Source: CAMLJR01 sp964500675
GTDB taxonomy: Bacteria; Pseudomonadota; Gammaproteobacteria; Pseudomonadales; CAMLJR01
Assembly: GCA_964500675.1 (NCBI GenBank)
Contig: CAZCNY010000002.1
Coordinates: 124,001 to 188,000 of the forward strand
DNA length: 64,000 bases
Direction of reading: 5' to 3'
The notes under the pieces were generated by a model. That model was not told where the DNA came from. It was given only the letters and a program-made list of their open reading frames with translations, and did no database searches. Both the position numbers and the translations under genes were made by a program. Shown here one piece after another: positions 42,830-51,647 of the stretch (within the stretch, counting starts at the first letter, position 1; every line of letters begins with the position of its first letter).

Positions 42830-43899
42830 TGTGCAATTCTCATTTTTCCATCGGCGAATACGGGTTCAACCGCAGCCAACGCCGTCAACAACACATCGAT
42901 GCCGGCATCGCGTCGATGCGCGCGTTCGCTCAAAATGCGCCGGAATTGCCGCGCGCCGGGTTCGCCCTGATACAGCCCCAAAATATGCCGTGTGATGTGA
43001 TGCAGTGTTGCGCCATGTTGCATCTCAGCTTCGATGTAGGGTAGCAGACCTTCGATGACTTGCGCTCGCGTCGGCACGGGCGCATTCGCATCGAACAAAT
43101 CGCGATCGACCGTGCTCAGTAAATAGGGATTGTGGTACGCCGCGCGCCCGAGCATGACGCCGTCCACCTGTGGTAAGGCACGGTCTACCTGTGGCAAAAC
43201 ACCATCGATTTTTGGCAAGACACTACCGGTTAGTTGCAAATGTTCGCGGCACGCGGCGATATTTTCGATGCCGCCGTTGATCACGATATTCAATTGTGGA
43301 AATTCGCGCTTCAAGCGATACACCTCGGCGTAGCGCAGCGGTGGAATTTCGCGATTCTCTTTCGGGCTCAAACCGCTGAGCCATGCTTTGCGCGCATGCA
43401 CGATAAATGTCGAGCATCCCGTCGCTGCAATCGAGGCGACGAAGTGCGCCATTTCCTCGTAGCTGTCATTGTTGTCGATGCCGATGCGATGCTTCACTGT
43501 CACCGGCAATGAACCGGCGTCTTGCATCGCCTTGACGTAATCGGCCACGCGTTGCGGCTGCGCCATCAAGCATGCGCCGAACGCGCCGTTCTGCACACGA
43601 TCGGACGGGCAGCCACAATTCAGATTGACCTCGTCGTAGCCGTGTTGTTCCGCGAGTTTCGCGCATGCGGCTAAATCGGTGGGATCGCTGCCGCCCAACT
43701 GCAGCGCAAGCGGGTGCTCGCTCGTATCGAAACGCAAAAAGCGCGCGGCCGCGCCATGCAGCAGCGCACCGGTCGTTATCATCTCGGTGTAGAGCCGCGC
43801 GTTTTTGGTCAGCAGCCGCCAGAAATACCTCGCGTGTCTATCCGACCAGTCAATCATCGGGGCGATGCAGAAACGATGTGTATTCAATGGCCCTATCAT
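42826..43899 (-). CDS. dusA: tRNA-dihydrouridine(20/20a) synthase DusA
   Basis: A 357-residue flavoenzyme that reduces U20/U20a in tRNA D-loops. The FMN-binding N-terminus is RFCIAPMIDWSDRHARYF, the catalytic Cys lies in LNCGCPSDRVQNG, and the C-terminal part has VDGVMLGRAAYHNPYLL. Residues about 226-246 carry a tandem expansion (LPKIDGV, LPQVDRA, LPQVDGV) just before that motif, where usual DusA has one copy. Encoded on the minus strand upstream of tal. Confidence 0.93.
   Translation of the reverse strand: MIGPLNTHRFCIAPMIDWSDRHARYFWRLLTKNARLYTEMITTGALLHGAAARFLRFDTSEHPLALQLGGSDPTDLAACAKLAEQHGYDEVNLNCGCPSDRVQNGAFGACLMAQPQRVADYVKAMQDAGSLPVTVKHRIGIDNNDSYEEMAHFVASIAATGCSTFIVHARKAWLSGLSPKENREIPPLRYAEVYRLKREFPQLNIVINGGIENIAACREHLQLTGSVLPKIDGVLPQVDRALPQVDGVMLGRAAYHNPYLLSTVDRDLFDANAPVPTRAQVIEGLLPYIEAEMQHGATLHHITRHILGLYQGEPGARQFRRILSERAHRRDAGIDVLLTALAAVEPVFADGKMRIAQ
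43160..43222. repeat. 21-bp in-frame triplication inside dusA
   Basis: Three units start at 43160, 43181 and 43202, each 21 bp, and share a TTT/CTGTGG-type core. They encode three diverged copies of a seven-residue block in DusA. The length keeps the frame. Confidence 0.75.
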
Positions 43900-43900
43900 T

Positions 43901-44902
43901 TCAATCTTCGAGCAGTTTGCTGCGCAATTCGCGTTGCATATTTGCGTCTACGCGCAAGGCATCGCGCAGATAATCGTCGAGCGAGCCATATTCCGCGTGC
44001 ACCGCGTCGAAGGCACCGCGCAGATATTCGGGGCGCACTTCGAGCACGGGGCGCATGATCGGGTCGGGTAAATCGACTGCGTATTTTCTGCGCACGACAG
44101 CCATTTCGCGCGCGATCGGAAAATATTTTTGCGTGAGCAAATAATCGTGCAGCAAGGTTTCTTCCGGCACGCCGAGCGCAGCCAGGATTAATGCAGCGCC
44201 AAACCCCGTGCGATCTTTTCCCGCTGCGCAGTGAATCAGGGTGCCGCTGTCGTGCTCGGCGAGCAATGCGAATAATTTGCGGTAGGCATCCTGTTGTTTG
44301 AGTGCGAGATCGCGATTGATGTCGATCATCACGCGCACCATTTCTTCCGGGTCTGCGTCTCCGCGCGCACTGCGTCGTGAAAATATATTCGAGGCACTGC
44401 CGGGCATGATCGGCAGATTTTCGATGCGCGGGTTGTGGTGCGGCGCGTAGCGATTCGGCGTGCGTTCGCTTTCTTGAACCTCGCGAAAATCGCACACGAG
44501 ACCGATATCGAGTGCAGCGGTAATATCGAGATCGCTGTCGCTGAGTTGGTTCAAATGTCCCGAGCGGTAAAGCACACCCCAACGCACGCGGCGATTATCG
44601 CGCGTGGTGTAGCCGCCGAAATCGCGGAAATTCGGCGTGCCTTGCAAAGCGAGGCGCCGCTCGGCCAGCATGAGCTCTTCACCGTTGTCGAATTGCACGC
44701 GAAAAAAATGGCGCGCGGCGGGTTCGAGATCGAAAATATCGGCACAGCCGCTGGCGTTGTCGATCACGGCCGCTGCGGTCAGCGTATGGGGCGCGCTGCC
44801 CGCTGCAATCGCCGCAATGCGCACGTCGGCTTGCGGTTGCCAGCGCAGCCGATAGCGGTGCTCGGCTACGCGCTCCAAGTCGAACTGTTCTGTCGCTAAC
44901 AT
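43901..44902 (-). CDS. tyrosine-protein phosphatase (PF13350-type) with N-terminal beta domain
   Basis: A protein of 333 residues from the ATG at 44902. An open frame extends to 45517, but it lies antisense to gltX and has no domain. The C-terminal phosphatase domain (about 95-325) shows NFRDFGGYTTRD, VLYRSGHLNQLSD, and the active site IHCAAGKDRTGFG with the Cys-x5-Arg loop. The N-terminal 90 residues resemble a small beta-sandwich, as in similar proteins of other proteobacteria. It probably acts on phosphotyrosine or phosphoinositide-like substrates in the cytoplasm. Confidence 0.85.
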   Translation of the reverse strand: MLATEQFDLERVAEHRYRLRWQPQADVRIAAIAAGSAPHTLTAAAVIDNASGCADIFDLEPAARHFFRVQFDNGEELMLAERRLALQGTPNFRDFGGYTTRDNRRVRWGVLYRSGHLNQLSDSDLDITAALDIGLVCDFREVQESERTPNRYAPHHNPRIENLPIMPGSASNIFSRRSARGDADPEEMVRVMIDINRDLALKQQDAYRKLFALLAEHDSGTLIHCAAGKDRTGFGAALILAALGVPEETLLHDYLLTQKYFPIAREMAVVRRKYAVDLPDPIMRPVLEVRPEYLRGAFDAVHAEYGSLDDYLRDALRVDANMQRELRSKLLED

Positions 44903-45064
44903 CGGGTCGGTCTCAAAACATGCCGGTGCGGCCGGCAAAATTACCATGTTTTGTGCCGGTCTTGCCTGTTTACAAGGGCGGGGATGTGGCGAAGGGTGGT
45001 CGCGGGTGGGGGCGGTCCGTATAATCGCTGCCCTCGTTTCTCGATCCGCAAGCACAGGAATTCC

Positions 45065-46567
45065 ATGACTGTTCGCACCCGCATAGCGCCTTCGCCCACG
45101 GGCGATCCCCACGTTGGCACGGCCTATATCGCATTGTTCAATCTGTGTTTTGCGCGCGCGCACGGCGGTCAATTTATTTTGCGCATCGAGGACACCGATC
45201 GCGTGCGCTCGACGGCGGCTTCCGAGCAGGCGATTCTCGATTCTCTGCGCTGGCTCGGCCTGAGCTGGGACGAAGGTCCCGATATCGGCGGCCCATACGG
45301 TCCGTATCGGCAGAGCGAGCGCGGCGAAATTTATCGCGAGCACTGTGATCGTCTGCTCGAAGCGGGTCACGCCTTTCGCTGTTTTTGCAGCAGCGAGCGC
45401 CTCGATGCATTGCGCGCCGAGCAAATGGCGCAGCAGCAGCCGGTCGGTTACTACGGTCATTGTCTGCATTTGACGCAGGACGAAATTTCGCGGCGTCTCG
45501 CGAATAACGAGTCGCATGTGGTGCGCATGAAAGTGCCGCGCGAGGGCACCTGCGTCATCGCTGATTTATTGCGCGGCGAAATTTCGATCGAATGGGCGCA
45601 GGTCGATATGCAGGTGTTGCTCAAGGCCGATGGCATGCCGACGTATCATCTCGCCAACGTCATCGACGATCACCTCATGCAGATCACGCATGTGATTCGC
45701 GGCGAGGAGTGGATTTCATCGGCGCCGAAACACAAATTGCTGTATGAGTATTTCGGCTGGGATATGCCGCAGCTCTGTCATCTGCCGCTGCTGCGCAATC
45801 CCGACAAAAGCAAACTCAGCAAACGCAAAAATCCGACGAGCATTTTGTATTATCAGCGCATGGGATTTTTGCCCGAGGCGCTGCTCAATTATCTCGGCCG
45901 CATGGGTTGGTCGATGCCCGATGAACGCGAGAAATTCACACTCGACGAAATGCTGCAAAATTTCGATCTGCAACGCGTGAGTCTCGGCGGTCCGATTTTC
46001 GATTTGGAAAAATTGCGCTGGCTCAACGGCACGTGGTTGCGCGAAAACCTGAGCGTCGAACAACTCGCCGATCGCTTGCACGCGTGGGCGTTCAATCGCG
46101 ATTTGCTGCTGAAGATTTTACCGCTCGCACAAACGCGCATCGAAACGCTGAGCGATTTCGCGCCGCTCGCGAGTTTTTTTGTGTCGGGCATGCTGCCGTT
46201 GACGCCGACGAGTTTCGATAACAAAGATTTTTCCGCGGAGCGTTTGCCCGAGGTGTTGCAATTCGTGCTGTGGCGCCTCGAAGCCTTGCAGGATTGGCAG
46301 CGCGATCGCATCTTTGCCGAAATGAAACAGCTGGCCGATGCGCTCCAGCTCAAAATCAAAACGCTGCTGGCACCGCTGTTCGTCGCGATTTCCGGCAGCG
46401 CGTCATCGGTATCGGTGATCGATGCGATGGCGATCATCGGCCCCGACATGAGCCGCGCGCGTCTGCGCCACGCCGTCGAGGTGCTTGGCGGCGTCTCCAA
46501 AAAGCGGCTAAAAACGCTCGAAAAAGAGTATGCCGAGCTGTCGAGAGCTAATTCGCCGCAGGAATGA
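45065..46567 (+). CDS. gltX: glutamate-tRNA ligase
   Basis: A 500-residue class I synthetase that charges tRNA-Glu. The HIGH-type motif is PHVG (15-18) in APSPTGDPHVGTAYIALFN, and the KMSKS-type motif is KLSKR (250-254). The middle is IRGEEWISSAPKHKLLYEYFG. It is very similar in motif order to pseudomonad GltX. The start is the ATG at 45065; an in-frame start at 44951 would overlap the phosphatase gene. The tRNA-Ala gene follows 58 bp downstream. Confidence 0.95.
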   Translation: MTVRTRIAPSPTGDPHVGTAYIALFNLCFARAHGGQFILRIEDTDRVRSTAASEQAILDSLRWLGLSWDEGPDIGGPYGPYRQSERGEIYREHCDRLLEAGHAFRCFCSSERLDALRAEQMAQQQPVGYYGHCLHLTQDEISRRLANNESHVVRMKVPREGTCVIADLLRGEISIEWAQVDMQVLLKADGMPTYHLANVIDDHLMQITHVIRGEEWISSAPKHKLLYEYFGWDMPQLCHLPLLRNPDKSKLSKRKNPTSILYYQRMGFLPEALLNYLGRMGWSMPDEREKFTLDEMLQNFDLQRVSLGGPIFDLEKLRWLNGTWLRENLSVEQLADRLHAWAFNRDLLLKILPLAQTRIETLSDFAPLASFFVSGMLPLTPTSFDNKDFSAERLPEVLQFVLWRLEALQDWQRDRIFAEMKQLADALQLKIKTLLAPLFVAISGSASSVSVIDAMAIIGPDMSRARLRHAVEVLGGVSKKRLKTLEKEYAELSRANSPQE

Positions 46568-46625
46568 GGCGGCGCAATTTGACACTCGGAAGGGCGCTCA
46601 TTATGATGCCGTCCTCCGCAATTAC

Positions 46626-46701
<76 letters not shown>

Positions 46702-46706
46702 TTTAC

Positions 46707-46865
46707 AAGTCCAGCAACATCCAAGAAAGTCCACAAAGCCCGCAGAAATGCGGGTTTTTTGTTTGTGCATAGTCCAAAGTTGTCTAGGGAGAACCATAGA
46801 CAACCGCCCCGAATTGGGGGTACAAATGGGGGTATCTAGCCCGTTACCCCAGTCGATACCCCCAA
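46707..46865. promoter_or_regulatory. integrase arm-type sites and promoter region beside the tRNA
   Basis: AAGTCCA occurs at 46707 and 46727 (20 bp apart), and TAGTCCA at 46770. Closer to the integrase are TGGGGGTA at 46815 and 46827 (12 bp apart) and the inverse TACCCC at 46845 and 46857. These repeated short motifs around a tRNA 3' end and an integrase start are typical of phage/island integrase binding arms and of control of int expression. Confidence 0.55.
46739..46760 (+). terminator. intrinsic terminator after tRNA-Ala
   Basis: CCCGCA, a GAAA loop and TGCGGG form a perfect 6-bp stem followed by six T. It ends the tRNA transcript and shields the integrase. Confidence 0.9.
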
Positions 46866-46867
46866 AC

Positions 46868-48085
46868 ATGCCTTTAACCGACCCGGCAGTACGGCAAGCG
46901 AAGCCGAAAGAAAAAGATTACAAACTGTCCGACGAAAAAGGGTTGTTCCTGCTCGTCAAGACTAACGGCTCAAAATACTGGCGGCTCAAATATCGCTATC
47001 TCGGTAGCGAGAAATTATTGGCGCTTGGGGTTTATCCCGATGTGAAGTTGGCCGGGGCGAGGCTCAAGGCAAACGATGCTCGTCACCAGTTGCTCGATGG
47101 GGTTGATCCCGGTGAGCTGCGTAAACTCAAGAAAGCCGCAAAGTATGAAGCCGCCGAAAACAGCTTTCGTGCTGTCGGTTTGGAATGGTTCGCCAAGCAA
47201 AAATTAAAATGGTCGGAAGCCCACTCAGCCAAAACGCTATGGATGCTCGAAAAGAATTTGTTTCCGTGGCTGGGTGATCGCCCTATCTCTGAAATCAAAT
47301 CCCCTGAATTGCTCGCGACATTGCGTCGCATAGAAAGTCGTGGCGCGCACGATACGGCGCAGAGAGCCAAGCAGGTAGCGGGACAGGTGTTTCGCTTCGC
47401 TGTCGCCACGGGAAGGGCAGAGCGCGACCCTTCGCAGGATTTACGCGGCGCGCTCGCGCCTGCGATTAAAACGCACCTAGCCGCGATTACCGACCCCAAA
47501 GAAGTTGGCCCGCTGTTGCAGGCTATCGACGGCTTTTGCGGCACTCCCGTTGTGCGCGCTGCACTGCGCTTGTCGCCTTTGCTATTTGTTCGTCCCGGCG
47601 AGCTGCGGCACATGGAATGGGCGGAAATCAATTGGGAGGAGGCGCGTTGGGAAATTCCCGCCGAGAAAATGAAATTGCGCCTGCCGCATATTGTGCCGCT
47701 GTGCTCGCAAGCGTTAGAGATATTGCGCGAGCTACAACCGCTCACAGGGCGCGGTAAATATGTTTTCCCCGGTGCGCGTGGTGCGAGCCGTCCGCTCAGC
47801 GAAAATGCCGTGCGCGTTGCTTTACGCACGCTCGGTTTCACCAATGAACAAATGACCCCGCACGGCTTTCGCGCAATGGCGCGCACCATTCTTGATGAGG
47901 TGTTGGGTTATCGCGTCGATTGGATCGAACATCAATTAGCGCACGCGGTGAAAGATGCGAACGGCAGAGCCTATAACCGCACGTCGCATTTGAAAGACCG
48001 CAAAAAAATGATGCAGGGCTGGGCGGATTACCTCGATAGCTTGAAAGCGGGTAATGTAATTGCAGTGGATTTCGCGAGAAATTAA
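46868..48085 (+). CDS. site-specific tyrosine recombinase (P4-type integrase)
   Basis: A protein of 405 residues from the ATG at 46868. An in-frame start at 46748 would include the tRNA terminator and is rejected. The N-terminal DUF4102 arm-binding domain (PLTDPAVRQAKPKEKDYKLS, GSKYWRLKYRYLG) and the C-terminal catalytic domain are complete. Arg is in RPGELRHMEW, the HxxR box in HGFRAMARTI, His in EHQLAHAV, and the nucleophile Tyr in GRAYNRT. It lies directly beside tRNA-Ala, a usual attachment site for this class. It appears intact. Confidence 0.94.
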   Translation: MPLTDPAVRQAKPKEKDYKLSDEKGLFLLVKTNGSKYWRLKYRYLGSEKLLALGVYPDVKLAGARLKANDARHQLLDGVDPGELRKLKKAAKYEAAENSFRAVGLEWFAKQKLKWSEAHSAKTLWMLEKNLFPWLGDRPISEIKSPELLATLRRIESRGAHDTAQRAKQVAGQVFRFAVATGRAERDPSQDLRGALAPAIKTHLAAITDPKEVGPLLQAIDGFCGTPVVRAALRLSPLLFVRPGELRHMEWAEINWEEARWEIPAEKMKLRLPHIVPLCSQALEILRELQPLTGRGKYVFPGARGASRPLSENAVRVALRTLGFTNEQMTPHGFRAMARTILDEVLGYRVDWIEHQLAHAVKDANGRAYNRTSHLKDRKKMMQGWADYLDSLKAGNVIAVDFARN

Positions 48086-48187
48086 CTAACCAAGTTTGCA
48101 GCGCCTAGATCGGCCAATCGAAAACGGGTTTCCCTGACCCGCTGGCGCTGCGATCAAAAATTAAGGGAGGCACTTTAGGAGTGGGCT

Positions 48188-48622
48188 GTGATGATTGAAA
48201 ATGATGCTGACTCGATTATCGAGTGCATCGAATTGGCGAAATCCGGAAGTCGAGAGAGAGCATTCGAGATTCTTGAGGAGATTGTTTTTTCAATAACGAA
48301 CAATGAAGTTCCTAATTGGATATTTTTGAAATATTTGGCTAATTGTTTGGAGCCGATTTTAGAGGATGGCGTTGATGCAAACGAGGCCTTAAACATTAAG
48401 CGGAAAAGGGGAGAAAAGCATTCGCGCAAGACTTTGGATCGTGACAGGATGATCGCATATCGAATTAAAATGTATCAGGCCTACGATGAATCAACAATTG
48501 AAGCAGCTATGGAGAAGGCCAGATTAAATGATTATCCCGATGTGGGCGAAGAGGTTATAAGAAAAGCATATTTACGACATCGGGCGTGGGCCGATAAATT
48601 CGCATCCAAATACGGGTTTTGA
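48188..48622 (+). CDS. unknown AT-rich island gene
   Basis: A 144-residue protein, visibly richer in A+T than the surrounding genes. The start could be GTG 48188 or ATG 48191; AGGAG precedes. It has no signal peptide. The N-terminal half is helical and acidic, and the C-terminal half is basic (SRKTLDRDRMIAYRIKMYQA, later RKAYLRHRAWADKFASKYGF). The basic part has the look of a DNA- or RNA-binding helix set. It is probably cargo or a control gene of the integrase island. I do not recognise it. Confidence 0.6.
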   Translation: MMIENDADSIIECIELAKSGSRERAFEILEEIVFSITNNEVPNWIFLKYLANCLEPILEDGVDANEALNIKRKRGEKHSRKTLDRDRMIAYRIKMYQAYDESTIEAAMEKARLNDYPDVGEEVIRKAYLRHRAWADKFASKYGF

Positions 48623-48731
48623 ATTTCAAAAAGTCAAGTGAGGAACATCGCCGATATTTCCCCCTCCTTTGCCTGCGGTTGCCTCGTCAACATAGTAGCC
48701 ACATTCCACAAGTGCCTACTGGAGGCAGCGT

Positions 48732-49067
48732 ATGGCTACCAACGAAACGCGAGCGGCAATCCCGCAACTCGCAATAAGCAAACCTAATTCACCACTCTCA
48801 ACCATTCCCGGCGACTGCGTTCTGCGTTTCGCTGAAGTTCGCCAAAAGACCGGCCTTTGTCGTGCGCATGTTCACGCACTCGCTGCACAAGGTCGCTTTC
48901 TTGGCCTACAAAAAAATTATTTAACTTTACGACGACGGGTAGCGCCCGCTAATCCAATCAATCCAGAGCCGAACAACCACGCTGTTGTTGGGATTGGAGT
49001 AGTTGTCGGGGGTGGCGGGCAGGACGGGCCATCGAAAACAGCCGAGCAAACATATAGTGGTACTTGA
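48732..49067 (+). pseudogene. truncated AlpA-like excisionase/regulator
   Basis: The first 60 codons encode VLRFAEVRQKTGLCRAHVHA and LAAQGRF, the HTH start of an AlpA-family island regulator, after a good ribosome binding site (GGAGG). The domain should continue for about 20 more residues with a wing motif, but from about 48905 the frame runs antisense into the end of the PEP-CTERM gene. The rest is therefore not native protein. I take the gene as truncated at the island edge. Confidence 0.6.
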
Positions 49068-49552
49068 ATATATTCAGTTTGATGGGTGTTAGAGTTGTAA
49101 CTCGCCCCTAGCAGGGTCCATGTATAAAGCTCACCGCCTGTGAAGTTGAATGCGCTGCCACTGGAGTTTTGAGGTGTGCCGCCAAAATTGATGTTATTAA
49201 ACAGCGGGCCGGTTACATTGAGACCAGCGCACGCACTGCCCGTGTTGTCCGAGCAGTTAGAAGAGCTGGAATCTGGAAGATTTAGGTAACCCAATCCAGT
49301 CGTCGGATCCATGGTAAAAGTCTGCGATAGATAGTGGACTGTAGTGTTCAAGCCGGGAAGATCGATCTCACCGCCCACATTGCCCGATTTTGCACCATCG
49401 TCGTAGGTTCCGACGTAGTTGATAATGAAGTCGCCGTTCGTTGATGCCAAAGGCGTGTCCGTGGACATCGCGATATTCCACACAGTCGCATTGGCCGCGC
49501 CGGCGACGGTAGCCAGTGCAGATACCGCCACAAGAGTTTTGATCGCTTTCAT
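48917..49552 (-). CDS. PEP-CTERM-type sorting-signal protein (exosortase substrate)
   Basis: A 211-residue exported protein. The signal peptide is LVAVSALATVAGAANA. The body is rich in Gly, Asn, Ser and Thr and lacks known enzymatic motifs. The C-terminus is a PEP-CTERM-class signal: a short IPTTAWLF motif, a hydrophobic segment (GSGLIGLAG) and an Arg/Lys-rich tail (ATRRRKVK). Such proteins are processed by exosortase and carried to the surface or exopolysaccharide. A GAGGAAA ribosome binding site supports the start. No exosortase is in this window. Confidence 0.85.
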   Translation of the reverse strand: MKAIKTLVAVSALATVAGAANATVWNIAMSTDTPLASTNGDFIINYVGTYDDGAKSGNVGGEIDLPGLNTTVHYLSQTFTMDPTTGLGYLNLPDSSSSNCSDNTGSACAGLNVTGPLFNNINFGGTPQNSSGSAFNFTGGELYTWTLLGASYNSNTHQTEYIQVPLYVCSAVFDGPSCPPPPTTTPIPTTAWLFGSGLIGLAGATRRRKVK

Positions 49553-49857
49553 AACAATTTCCTCGAGGTTGCTCGAGAAAGTTGGTGGTCCGACTATCTT
49601 GCCGATAGCGTATTCAAAAGCGCTTACACCTCGACCGCGGCTTTTTTATAGTTATCACAAGATTCGTAGCGTTCCGTCCCAGGTTCACTTCGGTTGAGAC
49701 TTTTCCAGCTTTCCCTGTGGTTTGTGAGTTTTAATTATGCCGCTGCACTTAGTTCGGTTACAGAGCGCCAATAGATACCGCAATTGTGGCAAGAATGCAA
49801 ACTCGTTTAGGCTGGGGGTTGTAGACTTGCACGTTTCTTAGGGTAGAGATTTTTACG
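49553..49857. other. intergenic region upstream of the PEP-CTERM gene
   Basis: About 300 bp between two divergent genes. It should contain the promoters of the PEP-CTERM and TMEM175-like genes. No strong palindrome, RNA or ORF was found. Confidence 0.4.
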
Positions 49858-50445
49858 ATGGAAAAAGATCGTCTGGAAGCTTTCAGCGATGGTGTGTTGG
49901 CCATCATCATCACCATCATGGTGTTGGAATTGAAGGTGCCGCACGGTGAGGATATTGCGGCGTTGCTGCCGTTGTGGCCGATCGCGCTGAGTTATTTATT
50001 CAGCTTCGTCTATATCGGCATTTATTGGAATAATCATCATCACATGTTCAAGGCCGCGATGCGAATCAACGGCTCGATTCTGTGGTGGAATCTGCACTTG
50101 CTATTCTGGTTGTCGCTGTTGCCATTTACCACGGGCTGGATGGGAGAAAATCATTTCGCGCGTTGGCCGGTCATGCTGTACGGTTTGAATCTCTTAATTT
50201 GCGCCATCGCCTATTATATTTTGCAAACCAGTTTGGTGCGCTATCAAGGCGCGGATAGTTTGCTTGCGCGCGCGATCGGGCGCGATTTGAAAGGTAAGAT
50301 TTCGCCGCTTTTATATTTGCTGGGAATTTTTGCGATATGGCTCGACAAGCCCTATGTCGGAATGATTTTTTTTACGGGCGTTGCACTCATGTGGTTGGTG
50401 CCCGATCGCCGTGTCGAGAGATTGCTGGATTCGCAAGCACCGTGA
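49858..50445 (+). CDS. TMEM175-like (DUF1211) integral membrane protein, probable potassium channel
   Basis: A 195-residue membrane protein with about six hydrophobic segments. The family signature RLEAFSDGVLAIIITIMVLE is at residues 5-24 (R-x3-FSDG core). The bacterial TMEM175 homologues are leaky K+ channels with the pore lined by this first helix. The length and the following HHHMF region fit. It stands alone on the plus strand. Confidence 0.88.
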   Translation: MEKDRLEAFSDGVLAIIITIMVLELKVPHGEDIAALLPLWPIALSYLFSFVYIGIYWNNHHHMFKAAMRINGSILWWNLHLLFWLSLLPFTTGWMGENHFARWPVMLYGLNLLICAIAYYILQTSLVRYQGADSLLARAIGRDLKGKISPLLYLLGIFAIWLDKPYVGMIFFTGVALMWLVPDRRVERLLDSQAP

Positions 50446-50464
50446 CGATGTGACGGCTCGGTGC

Positions 50465-51268
50465 CTACCGCGCTTTCAAACCGAGATTGCCTGCGTGCAA
50501 GCGCAGCCGCAGTGAATTTTGATAGTACGCTACGGTTTGATATTGCCCGATAAGGATCGGCAATTCGATCAGTTGTTTGTCGTCGAAATATTTCGCCAGA
50601 ATCGTCCAGGTTGCATCGGCGATCATCGCGTTTTCATACAGATCTTCCGTCGCGCGCAGAATTGCCTGCTCGCGTTCATTCCAGCCCGGTGCGTTGGAAC
50701 CATGCGTGATGCGCTCGATTTCTTCGCTGCTGATCCCCAGCGTTTTAGCCACATGGACATGTTCGCCCCATTCATACGGCGCCTGACACAACCAGCCGAT
50801 GCGCAGGACGGCCAATTCGCGATCGCGCGCGGACAGCGCTCCCTGACCTAGCAGTTGAATGCCGATGTCTGTTTGACGCGCGAACAGATCGGGATGTCGC
50901 AGCATGGTGCGCACGATTTCGGGGAGATTCGCGACCTGCGCCGCCATACTGTCCGCGGACGTACCCGCGGCATGATCAGACATTAAATCCGTCAGCGTTT
51001 CCTTTTGCCGGGCTTCGATGGCGGCATTTACCGCAATCATGCGTGTGATAATGCTCAAGAGATCGTCGGATAATTCCTCGACGTTTAGCGGTTGAATGCG
51101 CGGTCCGTCGCCCAGCACGAGTGCCTCGCGCCGCGCGGGATCGCTCCTGCTTAACGCGTGCGCGCCGCTCAACTCGCGCGTGAAAATACTGTCGCCCGCA
51201 TTCGGTGGCGTGTTGTTTGACTGCGTGTTGTTTGGTTGAGTCTTGTTTGGCTGAGTGTTGTTGGTCAT
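50465..51268 (-). CDS. carboxymuconolactone decarboxylase (CMD)-family protein
   Basis: A protein of 267 residues from the ATG at 51268. An in-frame start at 51355 has no ribosome binding site. The N-terminus has a short Asn/Thr/Gln/Pro repeat (TQPNKTQPNNTQSNN). The CMD/AhpD-like domain (about 110-260) has RELAVLRIGWLCQAPYEWGEHV with the Cys and EWxxH motif, then an all-helical end. Members act as peroxidases or decarboxylases, and many are uncharacterised. It might detoxify peroxides or act in aromatic degradation. There is no obvious operon partner. Confidence 0.8.
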   Translation of the reverse strand: MTNNTQPNKTQPNNTQSNNTPPNAGDSIFTRELSGAHALSRSDPARREALVLGDGPRIQPLNVEELSDDLLSIITRMIAVNAAIEARQKETLTDLMSDHAAGTSADSMAAQVANLPEIVRTMLRHPDLFARQTDIGIQLLGQGALSARDRELAVLRIGWLCQAPYEWGEHVHVAKTLGISSEEIERITHGSNAPGWNEREQAILRATEDLYENAMIADATWTILAKYFDDKQLIELPILIGQYQTVAYYQNSLRLRLHAGNLGLKAR

Positions 51269-51439
51269 GGCTACAACCTGAAATCCGTGCAAGGATATCT
51301 TGCGTCGCACGTCGATTGTAAATGATCTGCCGTTGGCATCGGTGCGCAACATCATTAAATCGGGGTCATATTGAGCGCAGCCGATCCGATTGCAACAATG
51401 GCTATGGGATGATCGCGATGCGGTGCTGGCAAAGTTGCT

Positions 51440-51592
51440 TTGCGTTTATAAGTCGCCTTGCGTTTATAAATTGTGCGAGGTAATGAACCTATCGGGAAGC
51501 TATCGACTCCAACACTAACCGAACATGAACACACCGCAAGGATAATGCGCTTTGTATTTTAGAGTTGACTCGAATTTTAGCGTTGACTCGAA
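51440..51592. repeat. two small direct-repeat pairs upstream of the patatin gene
   Basis: TTGCGTTTATAA occurs at 51440 and 51458 (18 bp apart). A separate 18-bp tandem pair starts at 51557 and 51575, each with TTTTAG, one variable base and GTTGACTCGAA, differing at one position. They lie in the 280-bp control region before the patatin gene. Confidence 0.6.
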
Positions 51593-51601
51593 TGCGCAGA
51601 A

Positions 51602-51630
51602 AAGACCCCCGTGTTTGCGGGGCCTTTTAT
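51602..51630 (+). terminator. terminator-like hairpin in the leader of the patatin gene
   Basis: CCCCG, TGTTTG and CGGGG form a hairpin that extends by AAAG/CTTT and is followed by a T-rich tail (CTTTTATTT). It stands 18 bp before the start codon with no plus-strand gene upstream in the gap. It could terminate a short leader RNA or act on both strands. Confidence 0.55.
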
Positions 51631-51647
51631 TTCGGGAGACATCGGGC

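Larger units (their letters stand above)
46868..48910. mobile_element. decayed tRNA-Ala genomic island
   Basis: The left edge is the tRNA-Ala 3' end and the integrase. Inside are one AT-rich unknown gene and an AlpA-like regulator cut off at about 48910, where native-looking sequence (a PEP-CTERM gene) resumes. I found no second copy of the tRNA 3' end downstream, so the right attachment site has been lost or lies outside. Only about 2 kb remain. Confidence 0.6.

Noticed and set aside
44903..45517. upstream extension of the tyrosine phosphatase gene
   Set aside because: It is antisense to the gltX start and adds about 205 residues of unlikely composition. The ATG at 44902 leaves the known domain complete.
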